64,000 nt of DNA, from assembly GCF_004295345.1 (NCBI RefSeq), contig NZ_CP036200.1, forward strand, positions 930,001 through 994,000, in the 5' to 3' direction. The notes beneath the pieces were generated by a model that had not been told where the DNA came from, made no database searches, and saw only the letters and a list, made by a program, of their open reading frames with translations. Within the stretch, counting starts at the first letter, position 1. Each line of letters begins with the position of its first letter. A program made the position numbers and the translations under genes. The stretch is from Shewanella maritima. Lineage in GTDB: Bacteria; Pseudomonadota; Gammaproteobacteria; Enterobacterales; Shewanellaceae. Shown piece by piece: positions 45,668-53,894 of the stretch.

Positions 45668-46431
45668 ATAGCCTAAGTAAGTCTCTTAGAGCATGTGCAT
45701 CGGCAATCTCATTTACGTTTTTTGGGATTGGTGGCTTAATCCTATCTTACGTGTGGTTTCCCCTACTTTGCGTAGTTCATCGCGACAAGAAAAAACGAGA
45801 GCTAGCCTGTCAAAAGAGCATTTGTAAAAGCTTTCGTTTTTTTACCTTGTTTATGCACTGGTTGCGGATTTTAGATCTCGATGTAAAGAACCAGGAGAGA
45901 TTATCGCAGCGTCACGGTTGTATTGTGGTGGCCAATCACCCGACCTTAATCGATGTGGTCATTTTAATGGGTTACATGGACCAGTGTGATTGCATCGTTA
46001 AAAGTGAGTTGTTCCACAATCCTTTTGTGCGTCATATTGTTAACTTGGCAGGTTTTATTCCTAACCAATCAGAAGATCTCATTAACTTATGCCAGCAAAA
46101 GCTCTCACAAAAGCGCAAATTGCTGATTTTCCCTGAAGGCAGTCGCACAGTCCCTGGAGAAAGTGTAAAATGCCAGCGAGGTGCAGCTCATCTTGCAGTG
46201 CGATGCGATACAGATATCCAAACAGTGAGAATTCATTGCTCGCCAATCGCGCTATACAAAGGCAGTGCTTGGTATCAAATGCCCGCGTCACCAATGAAAT
46301 TTACCATAGAGGTCGACCAGCCGATTTCGATAATGCCAATTATTGAAGGCTCGCCGGCACCAGCTACCGCGGCACGACGACTAACACGCTATTTGAATAG
46401 CCACTTGCAGCCGAATGTAGCTGACAAATGA
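45652..46431 (+). CDS. apeD: Lysophosphatidic-acid-type acyltransferase
   Basis: A 259-aa membrane-associated PlsC-family acyltransferase. The HX4D motif is in VANHPTLIDVVILMG (His near residue 91), with the substrate site FPEGSRTVPGE following. An N-terminal hydrophobic segment (ISFTFFGIGGLILSYVWFP) anchors it in the inner membrane. In the pathway it probably esterifies the polyene acid to a glycerol or sugar carrier lipid. Start at ATG 45652, inside the preceding gene; a TTG at 45646 is less likely. Confidence 0.88.
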   Translation: MEKVVNSLSKSLRACASAISFTFFGIGGLILSYVWFPLLCVVHRDKKKRELACQKSICKSFRFFTLFMHWLRILDLDVKNQERLSQRHGCIVVANHPTLIDVVILMGYMDQCDCIVKSELFHNPFVRHIVNLAGFIPNQSEDLINLCQQKLSQKRKLLIFPEGSRTVPGESVKCQRGAAHLAVRCDTDIQTVRIHCSPIALYKGSAWYQMPASPMKFTIEVDQPISIMPIIEGSPAPATAARRLTRYLNSHLQPNVADK

Positions 46432-46446
46432 TTTAAGGACCCAAAA

Positions 46447-46719
46447 GTGAAAGACTTAGAATTACAACTAAAACAACTAATTATCGATACATTGAACTTA
46501 GAAGATTTAACCACTGATGACATTGAGTCTGCTGAGCCACTTTTTGGTGACGGCGATGGTTTAAACCTTGACTCAATTGATGCGCTAGAGCTTGGCTTAG
46601 CCATCAAGAAACAATTCAATGTGCTTATCAATGGCGACGACCCAAGCGTACGTGAGCACTTTACTAGTGTTGACACCCTAACTCGTTTCATTGAATCGCA
46701 ACAAACCGCTGAGGTGTAA
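46447..46719 (+). CDS. apeE: Acyl carrier protein 1
   Basis: A 90-aa acidic four-helix carrier protein. The 4'-phosphopantetheine serine is in GLNLDSIDALELGLAIKK (about residue 41). The start is GTG at 46447. Compared with the FabD-type ACP it has an extended loop LFGDGDGL before the serine. It carries the starter or the growing polyene as a thioester. It is followed directly by a second ACP gene, as in other aryl polyene clusters, where the two ACPs have different partners. Confidence 0.9.
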   Translation: MKDLELQLKQLIIDTLNLEDLTTDDIESAEPLFGDGDGLNLDSIDALELGLAIKKQFNVLINGDDPSVREHFTSVDTLTRFIESQQTAEV

Positions 46720-46720
46720 A

Positions 46721-46981
46721 GTGACCCGCCAACAGATTTTCGATCTTATTAAAGATGCCATGGTCGAGCTATTTGAGCTTGAGCCAGAAGAAGTAACAGC
46801 AGAAGCCAACCTGTTTGAAGACTTAGATCTAGACAGCATAGACGCGGTTGACCTAGTGGTTTTCTTGCAAAACAAAACTGACACTAACTTTGAAGCAGAA
46901 ATGTTTAAGTCAGTGCGTACCGTGCAAGATGTTGTCGACGCAGTAGTAAAATTAGAAGCAGAATCTAGCGAAATCGCATGA
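46721..46981 (+). CDS. apeF: Acyl carrier protein 2
   Basis: An 86-aa carrier protein starting at GTG 46721, two bases after the first ACP's stop. The serine lies in DLDLDSIDAVDLVVFLQ. The helix II sequence differs from the first ACP (VDLVVFLQNKTD versus LELGLAIKKQFN), which suggests distinct partner enzymes. The stop codon overlaps the next ATG (ATGA), a sign of coupling. Confidence 0.9.
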   Translation: MTRQQIFDLIKDAMVELFELEPEEVTAEANLFEDLDLDSIDAVDLVVFLQNKTDTNFEAEMFKSVRTVQDVVDAVVKLEAESSEIA

Positions 46982-47532
46982 AGCTAGGGAGCTTGATACC
47001 AGCAGCTCTGCTGGCTTTGTATCCCTTTCTGGTTTATCTCGCAGTACAGCACCAACAAACAACAGCCTTACTGTTGCTTCTTGGTGCTGTGTTTATTGCG
47101 CGTTTTATTTTTGCGCCGAGCAACAAGCCACTCAAACTGATGACCTATGTTACCAGTACCATTGGCCTTGCTTTGGTGTCAGCCAGCAGCTTAATGCCGC
47201 AATCCAGCTGGTTATTGTTTTACCCTGTAGTAATCAACGTCAGCCTAAGTTTGATGTTTGCCGGCAGCGTGTGGCTAAAGCAGCCTATTATCACCGCGAT
47301 TGCTAAGTGGCGTGACCCTAATCTGCCTGAATCTGGCATAGTCTACACCCGAAAACTGACGTGTGTATGGGCAGTATTTTGCGCCCTTAACGCCGTTGTT
47401 GCAGCTATTACAACCACAATGTCTATCGATATTTGGACCTTATATAACGGTCTTATCAGCTATTTGTTAATCGGCACATTTATGCTGCTTGAATACCTGT
47501 ACCGCCTAAGAGTAATGCGCCGTGAAAGCTAG
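46978..47532 (+). CDS. apeG: Integral membrane protein of aryl polyene clusters (COG4648-like)
   Basis: A 184-aa protein with about five to six predicted transmembrane helices (LIPAALLALYPFLVYLAV at the N-terminus, TYVTSTIGLALVSASSLM, SWLLFYPVVINVSLSLMFAG, CALNAVVAAITTTM). The charged loop WLKQPIITAIAKWRDPNLPE is the conserved region. Always found between the ACPs and the ligase in these clusters, but with no proven activity; perhaps a membrane scaffold. Overlaps both neighbours by 4 and 11 bases. Confidence 0.8.
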   Translation: MKLGSLIPAALLALYPFLVYLAVQHQQTTALLLLLGAVFIARFIFAPSNKPLKLMTYVTSTIGLALVSASSLMPQSSWLLFYPVVINVSLSLMFAGSVWLKQPIITAIAKWRDPNLPESGIVYTRKLTCVWAVFCALNAVVAAITTTMSIDIWTLYNGLISYLLIGTFMLLEYLYRLRVMRRES

Positions 47533-48982
47533 TCTTCTTCATCAACTGCTACTCTCAAACGAGCTTGAGCGCACTATTGCAATCAATGGCCAGCAACAAC
47601 TCACCATTGCTGACTTACAACGTGATGTAGCCGCATTAATGGCAAGCTTAAGTGCACGCTTGGAGCTGTTATCCACCTCTGATGCAAACGACAGTATGAC
47701 AAATAGCAACGACGCTACTCACGCTGCCGAAAACATAGGGATTATTTGCCAGCAGCCGTGGACTTTCTTGGTTGCATTGCTAGCTGTGCAGCAATTAGGT
47801 AAGCAGCCACTGGTATTTTCCAATATCCAAGACCGTCAAGCGGCTGAATATTGCCAGCAATGGTTGTGTATTACGGATAAAGATTCGCTTGCAGGTAACG
47901 CCAACACCCTAGCTATCAAGCAGGTGTTGAACACCGAGGTGCAGCAAGCTGCCGCAACTGATCTCAAGGCTACTCATTCAGAGCTGCTCAAGGCTGTTAA
48001 CAGCGAACAAGCCAAACTCACCCTGTACACATCTGGCAGCACAGGTGAGCCAGCGGCAATTGCCAAAAACCTTGCCCAGCTTGAGCTTGAAGCGCAAACG
48101 CTAGAGCGTGATTTTGGGACTGAGCTTACAAAAGGCAGTGTATTTGTTGGCACTGTGGCGCATTATCACATCTATGGCATGCTGTTTCGCTTATGTTGGC
48201 CACTACTAAGTCAACGAATGTTCGATTGCGCACTAATCCAGACTGAAGAGCAGCTGTTACCTAAGCTAACAAAGCCATTAGCCTTTATCTCCAGCCCTGC
48301 GTTTTTATCACGATTGCAAGCGATGCCAGGTGTGCAGGCCAAGTCGGGAGGACAAGAGCAGCAAATCAGTTTTAGCTCTGGTGGCCCATTAGATTTTGCC
48401 AGTGCACAACAGGCGAAGGTACAACTTGGTGCATTGCCGATTGAAGTATATGGCAGCACAGAAACGGGCGGCATAGGCTGGCGCAGACAAGATAAGCCAA
48501 GCACGCCATGGCAAAAGTTTAGTTTGGTAAAACTTGCCCTTAATGATGGCTGCTTGCACGTTAGTTCAGATTATATCGGCGAAGGACAGTTTCAAACCCA
48601 AGACTTAGTTGAGCTGATTGACCAGCAGCACTTTCGCCTAAAAGGCCGCGCTGACCGTATTGTGAAAATCGCAGAAAAGCGTATCTCCCTTGATGAGCTA
48701 GAAAAAACACTCTCCTCTTGTCAGGGCATTGAACACTGCGCCATCATAGCCCTTAAAAATGCCGAGCAAACACGCATTGGCGCGGTCGTCACCTTGAATA
48801 CTGACTGGCAGCAACAAGTCGTTGATAATGGTCAGGCTTGGTTATGGAAAAATATTCGCGCTCAGCTAAAAGGGTTAGTTGAGCCAGTTGCACTGCCAAG
48901 GCAGGTTCGCGTTGTTGAAGCGATTGCCGTTAATCAACAAGGCAAGCGCAACTATGTGGAATTAGAGAAACTATTTCAATGA
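47522..48982 (+). CDS. apeH: Aromatic acid:ACP ligase (AMP-binding)
   Basis: A 486-aa adenylate-forming enzyme. The P-loop LTLYTSGSTGEPAAIAKN lies near residue 165, the A5 motif EVYGSTETGGIGW near 310, and the C-terminal region RADRIVKIAEKRISLDELE contains the hinge and lysine region. It should activate the aryl acid (coumarate/hydroxybenzoate type) with ATP and load it onto an ACP as the starter unit. GTG start at 47522, overlapping the membrane-protein gene. The encoded ammonia-lyase downstream may supply its substrate. Confidence 0.88.
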   Translation: MKASLLHQLLLSNELERTIAINGQQQLTIADLQRDVAALMASLSARLELLSTSDANDSMTNSNDATHAAENIGIICQQPWTFLVALLAVQQLGKQPLVFSNIQDRQAAEYCQQWLCITDKDSLAGNANTLAIKQVLNTEVQQAAATDLKATHSELLKAVNSEQAKLTLYTSGSTGEPAAIAKNLAQLELEAQTLERDFGTELTKGSVFVGTVAHYHIYGMLFRLCWPLLSQRMFDCALIQTEEQLLPKLTKPLAFISSPAFLSRLQAMPGVQAKSGGQEQQISFSSGGPLDFASAQQAKVQLGALPIEVYGSTETGGIGWRRQDKPSTPWQKFSLVKLALNDGCLHVSSDYIGEGQFQTQDLVELIDQQHFRLKGRADRIVKIAEKRISLDELEKTLSSCQGIEHCAIIALKNAEQTRIGAVVTLNTDWQQQVVDNGQAWLWKNIRAQLKGLVEPVALPRQVRVVEAIAVNQQGKRNYVELEKLFQ

Positions 48983-49338
48983 CAGTAAATAAACTCCCTC
49001 GGGTCATCAGCGCTCAAATCCAAGACAACACAGCAATCGTTGAGCTGTTTGTTGGCGAAGACATTGAGTACTTCAAAGGCCATTTTGACGGACACCCGCT
49101 TCTACCAGGTGTAGTGCAGCTTGACTGGGTATTACACTTTTTCAAAGCGCATTTAATCAATGACTTTCAATTTAAAGGCTGTGATGTGATCAAATATCAG
49201 CAGCCAATTTTGCCAAATATGCAGGTCACGCTCACCATGGTATGGAAGAGCGAGCGTAGCAAGCTTGAGTTTAAATACAGCTCAGCGTCTGGCAATCACG
49301 CCTCGGGTAAAATTAAGGTGTTACCTCATGAGCTTTAA
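48979..49338 (+). CDS. apeI: Hotdog-fold 3-hydroxyacyl-ACP dehydratase
   Basis: A 119-aa FabA/FabZ-like dehydratase with the catalytic histidine in YFKGHFDGHPLLPGVVQLDW (about residues 30-49). In aryl polyene pathways the ApeI and ApeP dehydratases act on 3-hydroxyacyl-ACP intermediates so that each cycle leaves a trans double bond. ATGA overlap with the ligase and an overlap with the glycosyltransferase start at 49328. Confidence 0.88.
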   Translation: MTVNKLPRVISAQIQDNTAIVELFVGEDIEYFKGHFDGHPLLPGVVQLDWVLHFFKAHLINDFQFKGCDVIKYQQPILPNMQVTLTMVWKSERSKLEFKYSSASGNHASGKIKVLPHEL

Positions 49339-50071
49339 GCTGGCAGCGATTATTCCATGTTACAACCACGGTAACACGGCTGACGCTGTGGTCGTTGCCT
49401 TGCAAGCCAAAGGTTTAGATGTACTCATCGTCAATGACGGCAGTAATCAGCCAACCACAGACACATTGCGGGCGATAAAAGCAAGTCGCGGCATTCATCT
49501 ATTGGAGCTTGAGCAAAACTCAGGCAAAGGCGGCGCGGTGATGGCAGGTTTACGCCACCTACATCAACTAGGTTATAGCCATGCGGTGCAGGTTGACGCA
49601 GACGGACAGCACGATCTTTCTAAACTCAGCGAGCTAATTGATAGCGCAAAAGCCCATCCGCAAGATGTGATTTCTGGTAAGCCAGTTTACGGTGATGATG
49701 TGCCAAAAGGCAGGCTTTACGGACGCTACTTGACCCATGTGAGCGTGTGGATTGAAACCCTGTCACTGCAAATTCAAGACTCCATGTGCGGCTTTCGCGT
49801 CTACCCGCTAGCACCAGTCGAGCAACTGCTAAGCCGTAAGCAGCTTGGTACCCGTATGGATTTTGATATCGAAATTCTGGTGCGCCTGTACTGGCAGGGC
49901 TTAAGCATTCGTCATGTCGATACGCCGGTGAGTTACCCAGAAGATGGCTTAAGTCACTTCAACGCCGTAAGCGATAACGTCAAAATATCCTGGCTACATA
50001 CCCGCTTAATCTGCGGCATGCTGCCGCGTATTCCAAAACTGCTACTGCGAAAATTTGCCAATGAAGACTAA
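49328..50071 (+). CDS. apeJ: Family 2 glycosyltransferase
   Basis: A 247-aa GT-A glycosyltransferase: LAAIIPCYNHGNTADAVVVA, VLIVNDGSNQPTT, and the metal site HAVQVDADGQHD (DXD-like, about residues 93-104). Start at ATG 49328; the longer frame from 49265 lies within the dehydratase gene. It probably adds a sugar to the polyene carrier lipid. In other aryl polyene clusters a GT and a LpxL-like acyltransferase can be one fused protein; here they are two genes overlapping by 11 bases. Confidence 0.85.
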   Translation: MSFKLAAIIPCYNHGNTADAVVVALQAKGLDVLIVNDGSNQPTTDTLRAIKASRGIHLLELEQNSGKGGAVMAGLRHLHQLGYSHAVQVDADGQHDLSKLSELIDSAKAHPQDVISGKPVYGDDVPKGRLYGRYLTHVSVWIETLSLQIQDSMCGFRVYPLAPVEQLLSRKQLGTRMDFDIEILVRLYWQGLSIRHVDTPVSYPEDGLSHFNAVSDNVKISWLHTRLICGMLPRIPKLLLRKFANED

Positions 50072-51086
50072 TTCGCGAAAGCCAAGTAATTCGCCAAAGC
50101 CAAGTAATTCGCCAGATACTTCGCCAGAGCCAGCAGAGGCGCAATCAAGCAAGCAGCACTGGTCTAGCTCTAAAGAGCGCGGCAGCGTGCTGGGTATTAA
50201 GTTTATGCTGATCACCTATCGCCTGTTTGGTCGCAAGGTGTTCTCGCTATTCTTGTACCCAATTATTGGCTACTTCTACTTAATGGATAAAGTGAGCCGC
50301 AATGCATCTAAGCAGTTTTTAAACCAGCTTGACCAGCATCTAATTGCTCAAGGCAAAGCGCCGAAAAAGCTATCAAGTTTCAAACACATTTATGCCTTTG
50401 GTCAAAGCATTCTCGACAAACTTGCGGGCTGGGGTGGCGACATAGATTACTCCCAGCTTCAGTTTCATAACGAAGATGTACTGCAGCAAATTCTGACCAC
50501 AGGCAAAGGCGGGCTGATCCTAGGTAGCCATTTGGGTAACTTAGAGCTGTGCCGCGCATTGAGCAGCAAATATGTTGATTTAAAAATCAATGCATTAGTC
50601 TTCACTCAGCATGCAGAAAACTTTAATAAAGTCATGGGGCAAGTTAACCCAAGCAGTAATTTGAACCTTATTCAGGTCAACGAGCTAGGGCCAGATACAG
50701 CCATATTGCTAGAGCAGAAGCTAAATGATGGCGAATGGGTAGTGATTGTTGGCGATCGCACCTCAGTTACCCAGCATAAGCGCGTGGTGTGGCAGCAGTT
50801 TTTAAGTAAAGATGCGCCGTTTCCGGTTGGGCCTTTTGTATTGGCGGCAATTTTAAAACACCCAGTTTATTTAATGTTTGGTTTTGCCAGCGAGCAAGAC
50901 GCAACTTACGATATTTTCTTTGAAGAATTTGAAGCGAACCCAAGTCTACCGCGCAAAGGCCGCGACCAAGCTTTACAAGATTTAATTGCACGCTACGCCA
51001 GTCGACTAGAGCATTACGCACTGCGCTACCCGCTGCAATGGTTTAACTTTTTTGATTTTTGGACACTAGATAATGACACTAAGTAG
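50061..51086 (+). CDS. LpxL/HtrB-like lysophospholipid acyltransferase
   Basis: A 341-aa membrane-associated acyltransferase. The HX4E motif is in LILGSHLGNLELCRAL (about residues 154-169), and VIVGDRTSVTQHKRV follows. Start at ATG 50061, with an unusual low-complexity N-terminus of S/K/P repeats (RKPSNSPKPSNSPDTSPEP) that may be a relic of the linker of a GT-acyltransferase fusion. A second acylation of the carrier lipid is the likely role. Overlaps the glycosyltransferase and the ammonia-lyase genes. Confidence 0.83.
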   Translation: MKTNSRKPSNSPKPSNSPDTSPEPAEAQSSKQHWSSSKERGSVLGIKFMLITYRLFGRKVFSLFLYPIIGYFYLMDKVSRNASKQFLNQLDQHLIAQGKAPKKLSSFKHIYAFGQSILDKLAGWGGDIDYSQLQFHNEDVLQQILTTGKGGLILGSHLGNLELCRALSSKYVDLKINALVFTQHAENFNKVMGQVNPSSNLNLIQVNELGPDTAILLEQKLNDGEWVVIVGDRTSVTQHKRVVWQQFLSKDAPFPVGPFVLAAILKHPVYLMFGFASEQDATYDIFFEEFEANPSLPRKGRDQALQDLIARYASRLEHYALRYPLQWFNFFDFWTLDNDTK

Positions 51087-52620
51087 TACCCCAGTCGTTT
51101 TTGGCGACAGCGAAATCTCAATTAACGAGGTTTGCCAAATAGCCCAGCGCAAGCGCATTGCCGCGCTATCTACCCAGGACGCATTTATCAATAAAATTGA
51201 TGCAGGGGTAAAGTTTCTTGACGACCTACTTAAAGAAGATGGCGTGATTTACGGTGTTACTACGGGTTACGGCGACAGTGTTACCGTATCAATTCCAAGC
51301 CATTTAGTAGAGAGCTTGCCTCATCAGCTTACCCGCTTCCACGGCTGTGGTTTAGGCGCACACTTTGATGAAGCAGAAACCCGCGCCGTGATGGTGGCGC
51401 GTCTTGCCTCGCTAAGTCGCGGCATGTCAGGTGTTAGCCACGAGTTATTATCACTGCTCACCGCGTTGATTGAGCACGACATTTTACCGCTTATTCCAGA
51501 AGAAGGCTCCGTAGGTGCATCAGGTGACTTAACGCCGCTGTCATACCTTGCAGCCGTGTTAATCGGCGAGCGTCAAGTGCGTTATAAAGGTGAGATTGTT
51601 GATACAGCTGTAGCATTTGAGCGCGCTGGTTTAACGCCTATCAAATTGCGTCCAAAAGAAGGCCTAGCCTTAATGAATGGCACTGCGGTAATGACTGCTA
51701 TTGCTTGCTTAAACTGGCAACGCGCTGAGTATCTATGCCAAATGGCAACCCGCATAACCGCTATGGTGAGCGTGGCAATGCAAGGCAACGCATTCCACTT
51801 TGACGAAGCGCTGCACGCAGTAAAACCTCATCAAGGGCAAATGCTGTGCGCCGAGCGTCTGCGCCATGATTTAAACTCTGATTTGCCACCAAGCAATTCA
51901 GATCGCCTGCAAGACCGTTACTCACTGCGCTGCGCACCACACGTGATTGGCGTGCTGCAAGACACCCTAGATTGGGCCAAAGGCGTGATTGAAATCGAGC
52001 TAAATTCAGCCAACGACAACCCAATTATTGACGGTGAAAACCGCCGCGTGCTGCACGGTGGTCACTTCTATGGTGGTCACATTGCGATGGTAATGGACAG
52101 CCTAAAAACAGCGGTTGCCAATGTCGCAGACTTACTTGACCGCCAACTGGCGCAGCTTTGTGACTACAAGTTTAACAACGGCTTACCGTATAACTTAAGC
52201 GGCGCTCCTGAAGACATTCGCCCAATTAACCACGGCTTTAAAGCAGTGCAAATTGGCGTATCATCATGGACAGCTGAAGCGTTAAAGAACACCATGCCAG
52301 CGTCGGTATTCTCACGCTCTACTGAGTCGCACAACCAAGATAAAGTTAGCATGGGCACCATTGCTTCTCGTGATTGTCGCCGCGTGCTTGAACAAACCGA
52401 GCAAGTATCAGTTGCCTGTTTATATGCTGCAACTCAAGGTGTCGAGCTACGCATTAACGCGCAGCAACTGTCAAAAGACAGCCTAACGCCAGCGCTACTG
52501 ACAACCATGGATGATGTTAGAACCGTATCACCATTTTTAGCAGAAGATCGCCCATTAGAAACTGAACTAAGAGCAGGTTTGGCGGCAATTGCCAATCAAG
52601 CGTGGCGTTTTTACGGCTAG
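51073..52620 (+). CDS. Aromatic amino acid ammonia-lyase (MIO enzyme)
   Basis: A 515-aa HAL/PAL/TAL-family lyase. Ala149-Ser150-Gly151 in EEGSVGASGDLTPLSYLAAV form the MIO electrophile; Tyr60 in IYGVTTGYGDS is the catalytic base. The substrate-selectivity pair is Phe89-His90 (LTRFHGCGLG), unlike Ser-His of histidine lyases or His-Leu of the Rhodobacter tyrosine lyase, so tyrosine or phenylalanine is likely but not decided. It probably makes coumaric or cinnamic acid for the ApeH ligase. The gene overlaps the preceding acyltransferase by 14 bases; no other hut genes are near. Confidence 0.9.
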   Translation: MTLSSTPVVFGDSEISINEVCQIAQRKRIAALSTQDAFINKIDAGVKFLDDLLKEDGVIYGVTTGYGDSVTVSIPSHLVESLPHQLTRFHGCGLGAHFDEAETRAVMVARLASLSRGMSGVSHELLSLLTALIEHDILPLIPEEGSVGASGDLTPLSYLAAVLIGERQVRYKGEIVDTAVAFERAGLTPIKLRPKEGLALMNGTAVMTAIACLNWQRAEYLCQMATRITAMVSVAMQGNAFHFDEALHAVKPHQGQMLCAERLRHDLNSDLPPSNSDRLQDRYSLRCAPHVIGVLQDTLDWAKGVIEIELNSANDNPIIDGENRRVLHGGHFYGGHIAMVMDSLKTAVANVADLLDRQLAQLCDYKFNNGLPYNLSGAPEDIRPINHGFKAVQIGVSSWTAEALKNTMPASVFSRSTESHNQDKVSMGTIASRDCRRVLEQTEQVSVACLYAATQGVELRINAQQLSKDSLTPALLTTMDDVRTVSPFLAEDRPLETELRAGLAAIANQAWRFYG

Positions 52621-52711
52621 CAGCGAGTTGGATCAATATAAAAGTTGAATCAGCGGTACACGGGCGAAACGAACAACAATTAGGTTACCCACATTTATAG
52701 GGATATAGGCG

Positions 52712-53188
52712 ATGAAAATCACCGCAGAAGCTGAATTATCCGTGCCATTTCAAGATTGCGATCCTATGCAAATTGTCTGGCACGGCAACTACTTCCGCTA
52801 CCTAGAGGAAGGCCGTCTGGCCTTGCTCGACAAAATCGACTTTGGCTACTTGATCATGCAGCAAGAGGGGTATGCCTATCCTGTTGTCGATACTCGAATG
52901 AAGTTTGTCGACTCAGCGCGTTTTCGCGACCGCCTCAAAGTCATCGCCACTCTTGATGAGTGGGAAAATCGCCTCAAAATAAGCTACCGCATTGTACGTG
53001 TCAGCGACGGCAAAACCTGCATAAAAGCCTACACCACACATTGCGCCGTAGGATTGGAAGATGGCGAAATGCGCTTTGCTTCGCCATCTTGTTTGCTTGA
53101 TAGAGTGAATCACTATTTTCAAACCCAGCAAGCGCAAACGCTAAACCAACAAACACTAGAGCAAAACAAACCGGCGCAGGAGCAATAA
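52712..53188 (+). CDS. apeK: 4-hydroxybenzoyl-CoA-type thioesterase
   Basis: A 158-aa hotdog thioesterase. VPFQDCDPMQIVWHGNYFRYLEEGR contains the catalytic Asp (about residue 17) and the HGNYxRYxE motif. A C-terminal tail rich in Q/T/N is family-atypical but short. It could hydrolyse misprimed or finished aryl-polyene thioesters. An 91-base gap after the ammonia-lyase gene with GGGATATAGG before the ATG; TAATG coupling to the LolA-like gene. Confidence 0.85.
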   Translation: MKITAEAELSVPFQDCDPMQIVWHGNYFRYLEEGRLALLDKIDFGYLIMQQEGYAYPVVDTRMKFVDSARFRDRLKVIATLDEWENRLKISYRIVRVSDGKTCIKAYTTHCAVGLEDGEMRFASPSCLLDRVNHYFQTQQAQTLNQQTLEQNKPAQEQ

Positions 53189-53847
53189 TGAAGTTACGCT
53201 TTGCGAAAAACTGGCTACCACTACATCGCTATTTGGCAGCAACACTCGTCTGTCTAGCATCGATTTGTTCATTACCTAGCGCTACAGCTAACACTGAAGC
53301 GCTAAAAATCGACAGCCTAGCTACTATGTTTAGCGACACTCGCCAAACCCATGGTAGTTTCGAGCAGCAAAAGAACATGTCGGTACTCACCCTACCGCTT
53401 AACTCTAATGGTGTTTATTTTGTTGACCCGGGCAAGACTATTGTTTGGCAACAACTCCAGCCTTTTGCGCAAACCACCTTGATCCAAAATGGCGAGTTAA
53501 CCCAATTGGTAAATGGTGAAGTGCAGCCCAGCAACCAAGCGGGTGCCAGTGATATGGTGTCAGAGATGATCATGGCGCTATTTTCTGGCAACTGGCAACA
53601 GCTAACCCAAGATTTTGCTTTTAAGATCAGCGGTGATAAAAGCCATTGGCAAGCCGAGCTAACGCCAACATCTGGTGCCATGGCTAAGGTATTTAAAGCG
53701 ATTTATATTCAAGGGTTAGATACCCATATTCGCCGTATCTCGCTACATGAACACAGTGGCGACAGCACCAACATTAGCCTTGAAGCCGATGATGCTAGTG
53801 AGCTACCAGCGTCAATTGAACGAGTGCTAAAACTCGCCGCTCACTAA
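53188..53847 (+). CDS. apeL: LolA-like periplasmic lipid/polyene carrier
   Basis: A 219-aa protein with a signal peptide (LAATLVCLASICSLPSATA, cleavage near residue 36) and a LolA-fold beta-sheet: LATMFSDTRQTHGSFEQQKN, VYFVDPGKTIVWQQLQPF. Homologues in these clusters are thought to carry the lipid-linked pigment across the periplasm, like LolA carries lipoproteins. The start ATG overlaps the thioesterase stop by one base. Confidence 0.85.
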   Translation: MKLRFAKNWLPLHRYLAATLVCLASICSLPSATANTEALKIDSLATMFSDTRQTHGSFEQQKNMSVLTLPLNSNGVYFVDPGKTIVWQQLQPFAQTTLIQNGELTQLVNGEVQPSNQAGASDMVSEMIMALFSGNWQQLTQDFAFKISGDKSHWQAELTPTSGAMAKVFKAIYIQGLDTHIRRISLHEHSGDSTNISLEADDASELPASIERVLKLAAH

Positions 53848-53894
53848 GAAACAAGCCCAATAACAAAAAGCCCAATAATAAAAAGCTCAAGCGA

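Noticed and set aside
51073..52620. HutH of histidine degradation
   Set aside because: No hutU, hutI or hutG near; the gene overlaps aryl polyene genes and its selectivity pair is not Ser-His.
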